A DNA stretch of 47,334 nucleotides from Rhodospirillales bacterium (GCA_012960465.1 DUBF01000231.1:593-47926); one strand, 5' to 3'; shown: positions 25,948 through 35,718, numbered from the stretch's first letter. Notes: a model not told the origin generated them from the letters alone. A program made the numbers and translations.

Positions 25948-26817
25948 GTGACCTTAAAGACTAATTATAAAGAGATTTTATTCGAAGTAACCGATGATGT
26001 AGCTTGGATTACAATTAACCGTCCGCAAGTACGAAACGCCTTTCGCGAACAAACATTAGATGAGTTAATAGAGGCTATAAAATCGACTAGAGAAGACCCA
26101 TCGATTGTTGCTGCCGTAGTTACCGGAGCTGGAGATAAAGCTTTTTCTGCTGGTGGTGATTTTGATGCCATGATGAAATTAAATCGGGCTAATGCTATGC
26201 ATTGGAATGATCGAATGCTCGGATTAGCTATGGCTATCCGAGGGGTCCCAATTCCGGTAATTGCTATGGTCCATGGCGCTTGCATGGGGGGAGGCCATGA
26301 ATTAGCTCTTTGGTGTGATCTTGTAATTTCAGCAGAAGATGGAGTTTTTGGTCAAACTGGGGCTAAAGTTGGGGCCTGCCCCACCGTTGGTGCCACCCAA
26401 TATATACCGAGATTAATTGGTGACCGTCTAGCGAAGGAGATGATCTTCTTGTGTCGCACCTTCACAGCTGATGAAGCTGTTAAAATTGGTTTGATCAATA
26501 AAGTCGTGCCAAAGGATAAATTAAGAAAGGAAACAGAATCTTGGTGCCAACAGATGAGAGGATATTCGGGGCAAACGTTGCGGGCCACGAAAAAATCACT
26601 AAATTTTGAATCTGATGAATTATATGCTTCCTGGCAACAAGGTATGGAGTTGCTAGCTGAAATCTGGGGATCTGAAGAATCATTGGAGGGAATGAATGCA
26701 TTTTTGGAAAAGAGAAAACCTGACTTTCATCAATTCCGATATGCTCGTAAGTTAAAAGTTGATACCTACTTGGACGATTTAGCAAACAACCGCAATCAAT
26801 CAGCCGAAAAGTTTTAA
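25948..26817 (+). CDS. Enoyl-CoA hydratase/isomerase family protein
   Basis: A 289-residue crotonase-fold protein. INRPQVRNAFREQTLDEL and TGAGDKAFSAGGDFDAM form the CoA pocket and first oxyanion hole, and HGACMGGGHELALWCDLVIS the second. The glutamate of typical hydratases is not obvious: the following segment reads FGQTGAKVGACPTVGATQYIPRLIG, more like naphthoyl-CoA synthase (MenB) or isomerase-type members. It starts with GTG after AGAAGGAT. Confidence 0.87.
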   Translation: MTLKTNYKEILFEVTDDVAWITINRPQVRNAFREQTLDELIEAIKSTREDPSIVAAVVTGAGDKAFSAGGDFDAMMKLNRANAMHWNDRMLGLAMAIRGVPIPVIAMVHGACMGGGHELALWCDLVISAEDGVFGQTGAKVGACPTVGATQYIPRLIGDRLAKEMIFLCRTFTADEAVKIGLINKVVPKDKLRKETESWCQQMRGYSGQTLRATKKSLNFESDELYASWQQGMELLAEIWGSEESLEGMNAFLEKRKPDFHQFRYARKLKVDTYLDDLANNRNQSAEKF

Positions 26818-26820
26818 TTT

Positions 26821-28014
26821 ATGAATAATGGACCTCTTTCGGGCATAAGGATTATAGATCTAACCCGTATTCTTGCCGGCCCGATCTGCACAATGAATTT
26901 GGGAGATATGGGAGCAGAAATACTAAAGGTCGAACAGCCTGAGCGTGGTGATGACACTCGAAGTTGGGGGCCGCCTTTTGTTAAAGGTGAAGCAGCTTAC
27001 TTTTTGGGTATTAATCGAAATAAACGTAGTATGACGCTTAACCTAAGCGAGGAAGAAGGAAAAGAAATATTACGTGAGCTTTTAGTCAATGCGGATGTCC
27101 TTATTGAAAATTTTAAGCTAGGAACCCTTGAGCGCTGGGGCTTTACGCAAAAATGGATAGAGGAAAACGTACCCCAATTGATTCACTGCTCTATTACAGG
27201 ATATGGTAATACGGGTCCGAAAGGGGGAATGCCTGGCTATGACTTCCTGCTCCAGGCTGAGAGTGGTTTAATGAGTATTACAGGTGATAAGGATGGAGGG
27301 CCGGCAAAATTAGGTGTAGCAATCGTTGATGTTTGCACTGGTCAATACGCTGCCATGACTATATTAGCAGCCCTTAATGCCAGAAATAGTACTAAGCAGG
27401 GTCAACGTATTGATCTCTCCCTTTATAATACTAGTTTATCAATGTTAATTAACGTTGCGGCCAACTATCTGATTGGGAATCAGGAACCAGAGCGGTATGG
27501 AAACGGCCATCCGAATATTGTCCCTTATAGTGATTTTAAATGTAGTGATGGCTTTATTGCGATTGCCGTGGGTAATGATAGCCAATTTTCTCGTTTAGCC
27601 GAGTGTCTTGGGCAACCAGAATGGGCGGAAAATGAACTTTATAAGACAAATTCAGGACGGGTCGTTAACCGTGTCGTCCTGGAAAAGAACATTACGGCAG
27701 AATTATTAAATAAATCTGTGAACGATTGGCTAGTTTTGTTTGAATTAAACAATATTCCTTGTAGCAAAATTAATTCTGTAAGCGAAGCCCTTGAAAGCGA
27801 ACAAGCAAAAGCCAGTAAAATGGTTTTGGAACAAAACCATCCAACCGCTGGTAAATTCCGAACGCTAGGCATCCCATATAATTTTTCTAAAACCCCAGCA
27901 CAAATGACCATGTCCCCTCCTCTGCTAGGTGCCGATACTGATGATATATTAATGAAAATAGTTGGATTGGATCCTGCAAGAATCAACAATCTTCGTAAAG
28001 ATAAAATAATATAG
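26821..28014 (+). CDS. CaiB/BaiF (class III) CoA-transferase
   Basis: A 397-residue family III CoA-transferase. It shows the RIIDLTRILAGPICTMNLGDMGAEILKVE opening, GDDTRSWGPPF, NRNKRSMTLNLSEEEG, and the nucleophilic aspartate in GYDFLLQAESG (about residue 140). Relatives move CoA between carboxylic acids (formyl-CoA/oxalate, carnitine, succinyl-CoA/citramalate). Substrates are unknown; the neighbouring hydratase and epimerase suggest activation of a short organic acid. It is convergent with the Gfo/Idh gene. Confidence 0.9.
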   Translation: MNNGPLSGIRIIDLTRILAGPICTMNLGDMGAEILKVEQPERGDDTRSWGPPFVKGEAAYFLGINRNKRSMTLNLSEEEGKEILRELLVNADVLIENFKLGTLERWGFTQKWIEENVPQLIHCSITGYGNTGPKGGMPGYDFLLQAESGLMSITGDKDGGPAKLGVAIVDVCTGQYAAMTILAALNARNSTKQGQRIDLSLYNTSLSMLINVAANYLIGNQEPERYGNGHPNIVPYSDFKCSDGFIAIAVGNDSQFSRLAECLGQPEWAENELYKTNSGRVVNRVVLEKNITAELLNKSVNDWLVLFELNNIPCSKINSVSEALESEQAKASKMVLEQNHPTAGKFRTLGIPYNFSKTPAQMTMSPPLLGADTDDILMKIVGLDPARINNLRKDKII

Positions 28015-28069
28015 TTACAAAAATAATTAAGATATATCGCTGATGTCCATCTTTATCGGGATAGAAAAT

Positions 28070-29065
28070 TTAAACGACCTTTTCCTCAGCCCCTGATTTA
28101 ATTGATCTAACAATTGTTTCTAAGATCTGAACATTATGTAATATTTCTTGATGGGAAAAACGGTAATCGCCGTTACCCATAACCGCATCGGCCCAACTCT
28201 CAAGATTTGGTCGGACCGTCTCTGCCATTTTATAGGTTCTGGTATGAATCTCTTCATCCATTCCACGCCAAATTAAAGTCGCGGGGTCAGGAATGTCAAC
28301 ATTGGAGATTTCTCTATTTTCAATCCAACCGCGATCACCAAAAATACTCATCCGTTGATAAAATGGTGTGGTTGCAAGCGATGTAAGGGAACCCGAGATA
28401 CCTGAATTAAAGAAGAGCTGTACTGTTAAGACATCTTCATTTGGAAAGTCGTCTGAACGATGGAAAAGTTGAGCGTTAATTCTATCGACCGGCCCTGCGA
28501 GGGTTTGCATGAAATCTGTTTGGTGGACGCCCAGGGCGGTCATCATGCCTGCTGGCGCTTGAACTGGATCTTTTCGCCAGCCTTTTGCTGGTGCTTTAAC
28601 CATATTATTATATGAAGCATTAAATTCGAGATGAAGAAGTGTACCTAATTCTCCGGTATCAACAATACGTTTAATTTCCTCAAAAGCCCCTTCAAAGCGC
28701 CGTTCATGTCCAATGCCAATTGTAATACCCTTAGTCTCTGCTTCACTTATCATCAGACGTGCAGCTTTACTTGTAAGCGCAAATGGTTTCTCACAAAAAA
28801 TTTGTTTACCAGCTTTTACTGAAGCTAGGAACATTTCTTCATGCAAGCCATGCGGGGTTGCAATGATAACAGCTTTAATTTGGGGATCTCCAAGGGCATC
28901 ATTGATATGGTTATAGAAAGTAATGCCGTGTTCTTTGGTAAATGCGATACCATGTTCCTCGTCAATATCGACACCTGCAATAATCTTAATTTTTTTGCTT
29001 TCGTTGAGATTTTTCGTAATTGTACCTCCCCACCAACCTAAACCAATTATAGCGGTCTCTAACAT
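28070..29065 (-). CDS. Gfo/Idh/MocA-family oxidoreductase
   Basis: About 331 residues. A Rossmann domain (AIIGLGWWGGTI) comes first, then IIATPHGLHEEMFLASVKAGKQIFCEKPFAL with the EKP lysine, and an α/β domain (GIGHERRFEGAFEEI). It uses NAD(P) on a sugar, inositol or related polyol. The frame is open to 29119, but the ATG at 29065 has GGAG at good spacing and begins right at the nucleotide fold. It is 13 bp downstream of the bicupin gene, so the two are likely cotranscribed. Confidence 0.9.
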   Translation of the reverse strand: MLETAIIGLGWWGGTITKNLNESKKIKIIAGVDIDEEHGIAFTKEHGITFYNHINDALGDPQIKAVIIATPHGLHEEMFLASVKAGKQIFCEKPFALTSKAARLMISEAETKGITIGIGHERRFEGAFEEIKRIVDTGELGTLLHLEFNASYNNMVKAPAKGWRKDPVQAPAGMMTALGVHQTDFMQTLAGPVDRINAQLFHRSDDFPNEDVLTVQLFFNSGISGSLTSLATTPFYQRMSIFGDRGWIENREISNVDIPDPATLIWRGMDEEIHTRTYKMAETVRPNLESWADAVMGNGDYRFSHQEILHNVQILETIVRSIKSGAEEKVV

Positions 29066-29078
29066 AAATCTTCTCCAC

Positions 29079-29924
29079 TTATTTAGTACGTTCTTCAAGA
29101 TCTTTAGTGGTGACATCACCCATATAAACGTAACCAGTATCGGCTACACTACCTGCCTCACAGTAAACCCCTACTACTTCAATTGGATCTGTCTTACTTA
29201 GATTATGGAGCCAATGCTCAACACCTTTTGGTATGAAGTGAAAGTGACCTCCATGAACTTCTACTCGGTCGGAACCGGCACCGGCTAATCCATGACCACT
29301 AATAATATAATAAATCTCATCACAATTTTTATGACAATGTTTTTTATGGATTGCCCCCGGCATGAAACGTGCACGAAATAGTGTGGATGAAGACCCATTC
29401 TTTGCCGAGATTGGCAATCGAAAATCAGTAATTTTCCAACCATCACTTTCATCCATATCTTCTGGGTTAATGTCGTCGATATTAACAATAAAACCATCTT
29501 TTTGTTTAACTTGATTTCTTTCGTTTTTGTTTGTTAACTCATTTGTACTAATAGAACCCGTAACTTCAACACCGGTGGCATCAATATCTTTTGCACCAAT
29601 AAAGAAGCCAACCATCAATGAAGCATCATTAGAGGAATTGGCAAAAAAATGTTCTGTACCCTTTGTCACGAAGCCACAGTCGCCTTGGCGTGCCGAAATA
29701 CGCTGGTTACCAATCCCATACACACCGCTGCCACTTAATAAAATTGAAAGTACATCACAATTATTGTGTCGATATATATGAGGTAAATTTCCAGGCTTAG
29801 AAATGGAATAAAAGGCGGTTGTTGAACTTCCTTGAGCATCGGTTATAGGTGTTAAGAAATCCGACTTTTCTCGATCTTTTCCAAACAAATTCTCCACATT
29901 AATCAAGGGGTAAATTAAGGACAT
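29079..29924 (-). CDS. Bicupin protein
   Basis: A 281-residue protein with two cupin barrels. The N-terminal one has HIYRHNNCDVLSILLSGSG and GTEHFFAN (about residues 49–105). The C-terminal one has HKKHCHKNCDEIYYIISGHG and GVEHWLHNLS (about residues 191–245). The C-terminal metal site has the expected HxH…E…H set; in the N-terminal one the glutamate is replaced by D or V. The function could be a dioxygenase, isomerase or sensor. TAGGAG lies before the ATG, inside a palindrome arm. Confidence 0.85.
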   Translation of the reverse strand: MSLIYPLINVENLFGKDREKSDFLTPITDAQGSSTTAFYSISKPGNLPHIYRHNNCDVLSILLSGSGVYGIGNQRISARQGDCGFVTKGTEHFFANSSNDASLMVGFFIGAKDIDATGVEVTGSISTNELTNKNERNQVKQKDGFIVNIDDINPEDMDESDGWKITDFRLPISAKNGSSSTLFRARFMPGAIHKKHCHKNCDEIYYIISGHGLAGAGSDRVEVHGGHFHFIPKGVEHWLHNLSKTDPIEVVGVYCEAGSVADTGYVYMGDVTTKDLEERTK

Positions 29925-29936
29925 GATATTGAGCTC

Positions 29937-29975
29937 CTACGAAAATAATCAATAAATATTTAAATATTTTCGTAG
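29937..29975. promoter_or_regulatory. Perfect 11-bp inverted repeat over the bicupin ribosome binding site
   Basis: CTACGAAAATA (29937–29947) and TATTTTCGTAG (29965–29975) are exact inverted copies with a 17-base AT-rich spacer. On the minus strand the 3' arm ends in the TAG of the TAGGAG ribosome binding site of the bicupin gene. This could be an operator or an RNA hairpin that limits ribosome access. It lies in the bicupin–metG gap (30015–29925), upstream of the bicupin gene and downstream of metG. Confidence 0.55.
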
Positions 29976-30015
29976 AACGATAGCGGGAAATAGAGCGAGG
30001 GCAACCTAAAAGAAG

Positions 30016-31569
30016 CTAAGAATCTAATTGGTCAGCGTATCTTGGAAATACCCCTTCAGGTTTGGGTAGCTTTGCTCCAGCTTTTAAACGACCTTTAATT
30101 CCATATAGGGAAAAATCTCGACTGGTTTCATTGACCCCAACTTGATCCAACATTTTTCCAGCTGCTTCCGGAACAAAGGGTTGCGTTATCATCGCTAACT
30201 GCCTAATTGCCTCGGCAAGAGTATATAGTACGGTATCCATGCGATCAGGGTTTTCTTTTTTAAGCGTCCATGGCGCCTGTTGATCTATATAATGGTTAGA
30301 GTTACGAATTTCTGTCCAGATACTTTCAAGTGCAGTATGAAATGCTTGCACATTCAAAGCTTCGCGTACGGTTGATAAAAGTCCATCTATACGAGCTAAA
30401 AAATCCTTATCTTCTTCAGTGAAATCTCCTTTTTTCGGAACTCGACCATTGCAGTTCTTATTAATCATCGACAGCACGCGTTGAGCCAAATTACCGAAAT
30501 CATTGGCTAATTCTCCATTAATACGTGAAACCACCGCCGAACGGGAAAAATCTCCATCATTCCCAAAAGGTACTTCGCGCAACAGAAAATAACGTATTTG
30601 ATCAAGTCCATAAGTTTCCATCAATTCCAATGGATCTATAACATTACCCAATGATTTGGATATTTTTTCACCTTCATTCGTCCACCAACCGTGCGCAAAA
30701 ATTCGCTTTGGTGGTTCAAGACCGGCTGCCAGCAAGAAAGCCGGCCAATACACGGCATGAAAACGCAGGATATCTTTTCCAACTATATGAATATCTGCTG
30801 GCCAATACTTTTGATATTCTTCATGAACTGTATCGGGGTAGCCAATCGCTGTTATATAATTGGTTAATGCGTCTAACCAGACGTACATAATATGTTTGCT
30901 ATCACCTGGCACAGGTACACCCCATTTAAATGATGTCCTGGAAACAGATAAATCCTGCAGTCCTCCCTCAACAAAACTTGTTACTTCATTGCGACGAGTA
31001 AGTGGTAAAATAAACTCAGGATTTTGTTTATAGAAATTCAATAGACGATCTTGCCAAGCCGATAATTTAAAGAAATAACTGGGCTCTTCGAGCCACTCAA
31101 CTTCTGCGCCAGTTGGAGCAATTTTTTCACCATCTTTATCGGTAATTAATTCGGCTTCACCATAGAAAGCTTCATCTCTTACCGAATACCAGCCTGCATA
31201 ACTTCCAAGGTATATTTCTCCTGCGCTTATCAAGCGTTTCCAAATATCTTGGCAGGCGATTTTATGACGTTCCTCTGTTGTTCGAATAAAATCATTATTT
31301 GTAAAATTCATTTTATGGGTGAGATCTTGAAAATTTTTAGATACTCTATCAGTAAAGGATTGCGGATCGATCCTGGCTTTTTGTGCTGATTTTTCAACTT
31401 TTTGACCGTGTTCATCTGTCCCAGTAAGAAACTTTACATCAAAACCATCTAAACGTTTGAAACGAGCTAATACATCACATGCTAAAGTTGTATACGCATG
31501 GCCTATATGGGGCGCATCATTTACATAATAAATTGGCGTTGTAATGTAAAAAGGGGAATTTTTTACCAT
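30016..31569 (-). CDS. metG: Methionyl-tRNA synthetase
   Basis: A 517-residue class I synthetase. HIGH is seen as APHIGHAYTTL, TGTDEHGQKVEKSA follows, WLDALTNYITAIGYP is the methionine pocket, and KISKSLGNVIDP is the KMSKS loop. The C-terminal tRNA-binding extension found in E. coli is absent, as is normal for the short alphaproteobacterial form. It charges tRNA-Met. The gene lies 14 bp downstream of holB on the same strand. Confidence 0.97.
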   Translation of the reverse strand: MVKNSPFYITTPIYYVNDAPHIGHAYTTLACDVLARFKRLDGFDVKFLTGTDEHGQKVEKSAQKARIDPQSFTDRVSKNFQDLTHKMNFTNNDFIRTTEERHKIACQDIWKRLISAGEIYLGSYAGWYSVRDEAFYGEAELITDKDGEKIAPTGAEVEWLEEPSYFFKLSAWQDRLLNFYKQNPEFILPLTRRNEVTSFVEGGLQDLSVSRTSFKWGVPVPGDSKHIMYVWLDALTNYITAIGYPDTVHEEYQKYWPADIHIVGKDILRFHAVYWPAFLLAAGLEPPKRIFAHGWWTNEGEKISKSLGNVIDPLELMETYGLDQIRYFLLREVPFGNDGDFSRSAVVSRINGELANDFGNLAQRVLSMINKNCNGRVPKKGDFTEEDKDFLARIDGLLSTVREALNVQAFHTALESIWTEIRNSNHYIDQQAPWTLKKENPDRMDTVLYTLAEAIRQLAMITQPFVPEAAGKMLDQVGVNETSRDFSLYGIKGRLKAGAKLPKPEGVFPRYADQLDS

Positions 31570-31583
31570 TCTAATTTAGGCCC

Positions 31584-32669
31584 TCAGTGATTTGCGGCAC
31601 TTTTTATTGCAATAAAAGTATTTAAGATAACCTGTTTAGAGTCTAAGTTTAGTCTCTTAGTATCATTAATTAGGCGGCCAGTGTTTTCCCATACCTCAAT
31701 CCAACGATCAAGCCTGCGCTTATCATTTTTGGCTAAATCTTTAATAACATTAACTAGCCAACGGCTTATTATATCAAAAGTAAGTTCGGACACTTTACCT
31801 GACTTATCACGATTGAGCTTATCACCTAGATGATGTAAACGTGGGATGTCTAGTTGAGGTAATGTTGACAAAATACCATTCACTTCCCGAAAAATATCTA
31901 ATCCCCCATCTTTTGAAAACTCTAATGCGCGCCCAATGCTGCCATCTGCAATTTCAACTAGTTGGTTTAGATCATCGGATGTCATTTGAGGATTATATTT
32001 CTGAAGAAATTTATTAATTGTTTTTGCGGGAAGCAAATTCAAAGTTAAACGACGGCAGCGGGAATGGATAGTTGGAAGCAATTTAGCTGGATTATTACTG
32101 ACTAGTATAAGCAATGCTCGTTTTGGCGGTTCTTCTAGTGTTTTCAACACAGTGTTGGCTGCCCAAGTATTCAAGTCATCCGCACTATCAATAATTATAA
32201 CCCTCCAACCACCTTCAGCAGGGGTCTTAGATAAAAAACGGGCGATGTTCCTAAACTCATCTTTTTTGTTTCTAACCTCATCAACCCTAATTTCTTTCCG
32301 TTTCTTGCCGGTCTTTTCATCAATACTACGTTCTATACTCAGGAAATCTGCATGCCCACCAGAAAATATTCGGCGACATATAGGGTTAGTAATGTCTACA
32401 GCTAAACTGGTTGGATTAGTTTGAGTTAGATTATCACCAAATAAACCAGCAGTTTTATCTAATGAAGAGTGGCGAGTTAGAACAAACCGAGCAATGCGAT
32501 AGGCGAGTGTTGCTTTACCAATACCCGGGGGACCAGAAATAAGCCATGCATGTGGCAATCTCCCACTATTAAATGAGTCTAAAAACTTAGCTTCTGCTTC
32601 GGCGTGACCGAATAAATCTGGATTAGCAATCGGTAGTGGTATGCTAGCCTCATAATCAAACTCATCCAT
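31584..32669 (-). CDS. holB: DNA polymerase III subunit delta'
   Basis: About 361 residues, a AAA+ clamp-loader subunit. FGHAEAEAKFLDSF, Walker A SGPPGIGKATLAYR, VIIIDSADDLNTWAANTVLKTLEEPP (Walker B-like and the SRC-preceding segment) and TIHSRCRRL are in the usual order. The frame is open to 32747, but the ATG at 32669 overlaps the tmk stop by 8 bp and starts close to the conserved domain, so I prefer it. It works with DnaX and HolA to load the sliding clamp. Confidence 0.93.
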   Translation of the reverse strand: MDEFDYEASIPLPIANPDLFGHAEAEAKFLDSFNSGRLPHAWLISGPPGIGKATLAYRIARFVLTRHSSLDKTAGLFGDNLTQTNPTSLAVDITNPICRRIFSGGHADFLSIERSIDEKTGKKRKEIRVDEVRNKKDEFRNIARFLSKTPAEGGWRVIIIDSADDLNTWAANTVLKTLEEPPKRALLILVSNNPAKLLPTIHSRCRRLTLNLLPAKTINKFLQKYNPQMTSDDLNQLVEIADGSIGRALEFSKDGGLDIFREVNGILSTLPQLDIPRLHHLGDKLNRDKSGKVSELTFDIISRWLVNVIKDLAKNDKRRLDRWIEVWENTGRLINDTKRLNLDSKQVILNTFIAIKSAANH

Positions 32670-33327
32670 CTTCACTGAGACCAAATTTTTTAAAAACCAG
32701 ACGTTGGATTGTTGATTGAATTTCTTCAACGCTGCGAGTTGTATCAATTATTATACAACGTTTCCGATTATTTTTTGCAATATTAAGAAATCCTTTGCGC
32801 AAACGTTCGTGAAAATCAGCACCCATACGTTCATAGCGATCTTCTTGGCCATTATTATTTTTTATTTGTTGGGTGGCACGTTTTTCTGCTCGTGCCAGGC
32901 CTATCTTGACTGGAAGATCTAAAATTATAGTCATATCAGGTTGCATAGTTCCAGCGACAAATTGTTGCAGATTTTGTAGCGCTTTTTTATTCACTCCGTG
33001 TCCATAGCCTTGATAGGCCATCGTCGAATCAGAGAACCTGTCCGTCAAAACCCATAGCCCTTTCTCAAGTGCAGGCAAAATAGTTGTCTTAATGTGATCA
33101 CGGCGGGCTGCACAATGAAGCAACGTTTCTGTTACAGCATCCCAGCGTTCAGGGGGGCCTTCAACCAACAGATTGCGGATTTCCTCTGCGCCCTTTGATC
33201 CACCAGGCTCTCTCGTCTGTATGACATCAATATCAATGGATTTTAAAGTGTCACACAGAAAATTTAGTTGAGTAGTCTTACCACCCCCTTCACCCCCTTC
33301 AAAACTGATGAACTTTCCTCTAGTCAT
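32662..33327 (-). CDS. tmk: dTMP kinase (thymidylate kinase)
   Basis: A 221-residue P-loop kinase. FISFEGGEGGGKTTQL holds the Walker A loop, TREPGGSKGAEEIR the DR(E)-type base-binding motif, and DRFSDSTMAYQGYGHG the dTMP site. It makes dTDP from dTMP. The ATG at 33327 begins directly at the conserved fold; no strong ribosome binding site is visible. It is followed by an overlapping holB, a common pairing. Confidence 0.96.
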   Translation of the reverse strand: MTRGKFISFEGGEGGGKTTQLNFLCDTLKSIDIDVIQTREPGGSKGAEEIRNLLVEGPPERWDAVTETLLHCAARRDHIKTTILPALEKGLWVLTDRFSDSTMAYQGYGHGVNKKALQNLQQFVAGTMQPDMTIILDLPVKIGLARAEKRATQQIKNNNGQEDRYERMGADFHERLRKGFLNIAKNNRKRCIIIDTTRSVEEIQSTIQRLVFKKFGLSEDG

Positions 33328-33371
33328 GGTTCACAACTTGACAGCGGGGATAATTTTTATTTGGATTGTAG

Positions 33372-34502
33372 TCATTCTGACTCACCCCATAATAAATATT
33401 CTACAGCTTTACTCAGCCGTGAAAATAGACCTAACTGCCCAACATTAGCCCCAGAAACGAGAGGTAACTCGATATCTTCGCGGTCTGGAATTTTTATTTT
33501 CAACGTAGCTAGAACTGCTCCCTTTTCGATAGGAGCTGAAACAGGGGTTTTCATAGTAACCGTAACTTTCATTCCACTACGGACCTTACGTGGCAAAGTC
33601 AAAAGGAGGTCTTTTCTAATTACTAAGGGAATAGAGCCTCGATCCCCCATCCAAACCTTAGCTTTAGTTACAGTCTGTCCCGCTTCGAAAAGGGCGTAGT
33701 TATTAAATTCCCTAAAACCCCAGTCCAAGAGCCTTTCTGATTCTCTCGATCGTGATTTTTTTGACGGTAAACCATTGATAACTAGAACTAAACGACGGTC
33801 TTTGCGTACGGCACTTGCAGTAAGACCATATCCGCCCGCCTCGGTGTGACCGGTTTTTAGGCCGTCTGCGCCAATATTTTGATAGATTGTTGGATTACGG
33901 TTCCTCTGTTTAATGCCATTATATGTAAAAGTTTTTTCATTGTAATAGTGATAAAATTCTGGGAAGTTTTTAATTGTTGCAATAGTCAAAATTGCTAAAT
34001 CACGTGCTGTAGTTTCATGCCCAAGTTCAGGCCAGCCACTTGCATTTACAAAATTAGAATTTGTCATGCCAAGTATTTTAGCAGTTGAGTTCAAACTATC
34101 GGCAAAAGCACTTTCAGAGCCTGACAAACCCTCTGCCACAACGATTGCTGCATCATTACCTGATTGTACAATAATTCCGCGAATTAAATCTTCGATTTTA
34201 ACTCGAGATCTTAATCCAACAAACATTTTGGAGCCACGTTTACGCCACGCTTTCTCACTTACTTTATAAGTATCAGTTAACGAAAGCCCGCCATCGTTAA
34301 GTTGTTCAAATAACTTATATATAGTCATAATTTTACTCATGGAAGATGGCGTCATAAGTTTATCAGGATTTTTAGAAAACAAAACGGTGTTTGTGGTCAT
34401 ATCGACCAAGATCGCTTGTTTACCAACTGTTTCGAGTGCATGGCTTGCACTTGAATTTATAAGAATAAAAATAGTTACTAATAAGGCCCGCTTAATTATC
34501 AT
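33372..34502 (-). CDS. D-alanyl-D-alanine carboxypeptidase (PBP5/6-type)
   Basis: A 376-residue serine peptidase, exported by an N-terminal signal peptide (ALLVTIFILINSSASHA). Active-site motifs are in order: SMSK (SxxK, in TPSSMSKIMTIYK), SGN (in VQSGNDAAIVVAEGL), and KTG (in GLKTGHTEAGGYGLT). A C-terminal β-domain follows. It trims the terminal D-Ala of peptidoglycan side chains. dacA, dacC and dacF are possible names. CGGAG precedes the ATG. It lies 44 bp upstream of tmk. Confidence 0.94.
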   Translation of the reverse strand: MIIKRALLVTIFILINSSASHALETVGKQAILVDMTTNTVLFSKNPDKLMTPSSMSKIMTIYKLFEQLNDGGLSLTDTYKVSEKAWRKRGSKMFVGLRSRVKIEDLIRGIIVQSGNDAAIVVAEGLSGSESAFADSLNSTAKILGMTNSNFVNASGWPELGHETTARDLAILTIATIKNFPEFYHYYNEKTFTYNGIKQRNRNPTIYQNIGADGLKTGHTEAGGYGLTASAVRKDRRLVLVINGLPSKKSRSRESERLLDWGFREFNNYALFEAGQTVTKAKVWMGDRGSIPLVIRKDLLLTLPRKVRSGMKVTVTMKTPVSAPIEKGAVLATLKIKIPDREDIELPLVSGANVGQLGLFSRLSKAVEYLLWGESE

Positions 34503-34658
34503 TATAACTCCGACACAAATTTCTACTTTCTTTGAGGCATTATGGCCTACCTAACATATGTTTCTATTACCCTAAAGCCATATTTGCCATAGTATTATTC
34601 TGTGGGTCGACAGAAAAATTCAATGTAGCCTATAAAACAGTATCTGATGGATTATTTT

Positions 34659-35621
34659 TTAATCAACCACAATCCGAGCATTATTAAAGCCTGCTCTGAT
34701 AACGCGTTCTAGCATTTCATCGGCGTTTGCTAGCAGATTGATTGGCCCAGCGCGAACACGAAAGAATTCTTTTCCTTTTATTTTAAAAGAAGTTACACTT
34801 ATATTTCCAAGTTCAGATAATCTAGCGGCTGTTTTATTGGCATAATCAAACCTTGTGAATGCACCGGCTTGTATGTAGATATAGGTCGGTGATATGGGCC
34901 GATTAGTTACCTTTTCTTTTGGGATTGAGGATATAGAAGACTTATCTTTATCCTTTATACTTCTGATCTTTCTAGGTTTATATCTAAGATTAATTTTTTG
35001 ACGTTTTGTGCCAGATGGAGGATCCAAACGACCGCTTGCTACCTGAGGCTTAGCAACATTTATGTCTCTGCGAATTGGAGTTCCAATTTTAGCTAAAGTC
35101 CTACCATTCTTAAGACTATGCGCAAGCATTCGACTTTGGTCAGCAAGAATCTCAACCTTAACGCGGGCCGTCCCTTTCCGATGGAAGCCGAGGAGTTGCG
35201 CTCCTCGTCGTGACATATCAATAATTCGACTAAATGCGTATGGTCCTCGATCATTTATGGTAACTTTGATTGAACGTCCGTTTTCAAGGTTGGTAACCTG
35301 GACAATACTCGGCATTGGTAATGTTTTATGTGCCGCGGTTAAAGCGTTTTGATCATAAGTCTCGCCGTTTGCTGTCATTTTGCCGTCAAAACCAGGTCCA
35401 TACCATGAAGCTATTCCGGTTTTATTATAACTGTAGTCAACAGCAGGATAATACCAGATACCCTTAATTTGATATGGGGAGCCAATTTTATAACGTCCTT
35501 GTTCCGTGGCTGGTTTATCTGGTTGTCCAATTCGTTTCGCTGTGTGAACCAATAACTGTGTCTGAGCGCAGGCGCCAAGAAAAAAAAATGTTATAATTAA
35601 AGTAGTAAATTTTTTATACAA
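34659..35621 (-). CDS. rlpA: Septal ring lytic transglycosylase RlpA, lipoprotein
   Basis: A 320-residue protein. The N-terminus ends in the lipobox LGAC (residues 15–18), so it is probably a lipoprotein. The double-psi barrel has GIASWYGPGFDGKMTANGE, LTAAHKTLPMP and VTINDRGPYAFSRIIDMSRR, including the catalytic-type aspartate. A basic linker leads to a C-terminal SPOR domain (IQAGAFTRFDYANKTAARL) that binds denuded glycan at the septum. It starts with TTG. Confidence 0.93.
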   Translation of the reverse strand: MYKKFTTLIITFFFLGACAQTQLLVHTAKRIGQPDKPATEQGRYKIGSPYQIKGIWYYPAVDYSYNKTGIASWYGPGFDGKMTANGETYDQNALTAAHKTLPMPSIVQVTNLENGRSIKVTINDRGPYAFSRIIDMSRRGAQLLGFHRKGTARVKVEILADQSRMLAHSLKNGRTLAKIGTPIRRDINVAKPQVASGRLDPPSGTKRQKINLRYKPRKIRSIKDKDKSSISSIPKEKVTNRPISPTYIYIQAGAFTRFDYANKTAARLSELGNISVTSFKIKGKEFFRVRAGPINLLANADEMLERVIRAGFNNARIVVD

Positions 35622-35718
35622 GCCAGCCTCGATCTATAGAAGTATATAAAAGTATTATTTGTTTAAAGATTAAACCTTAACAGGCCCTTTCCAAATCATA
35701 TCTTATATGAATTGATTT

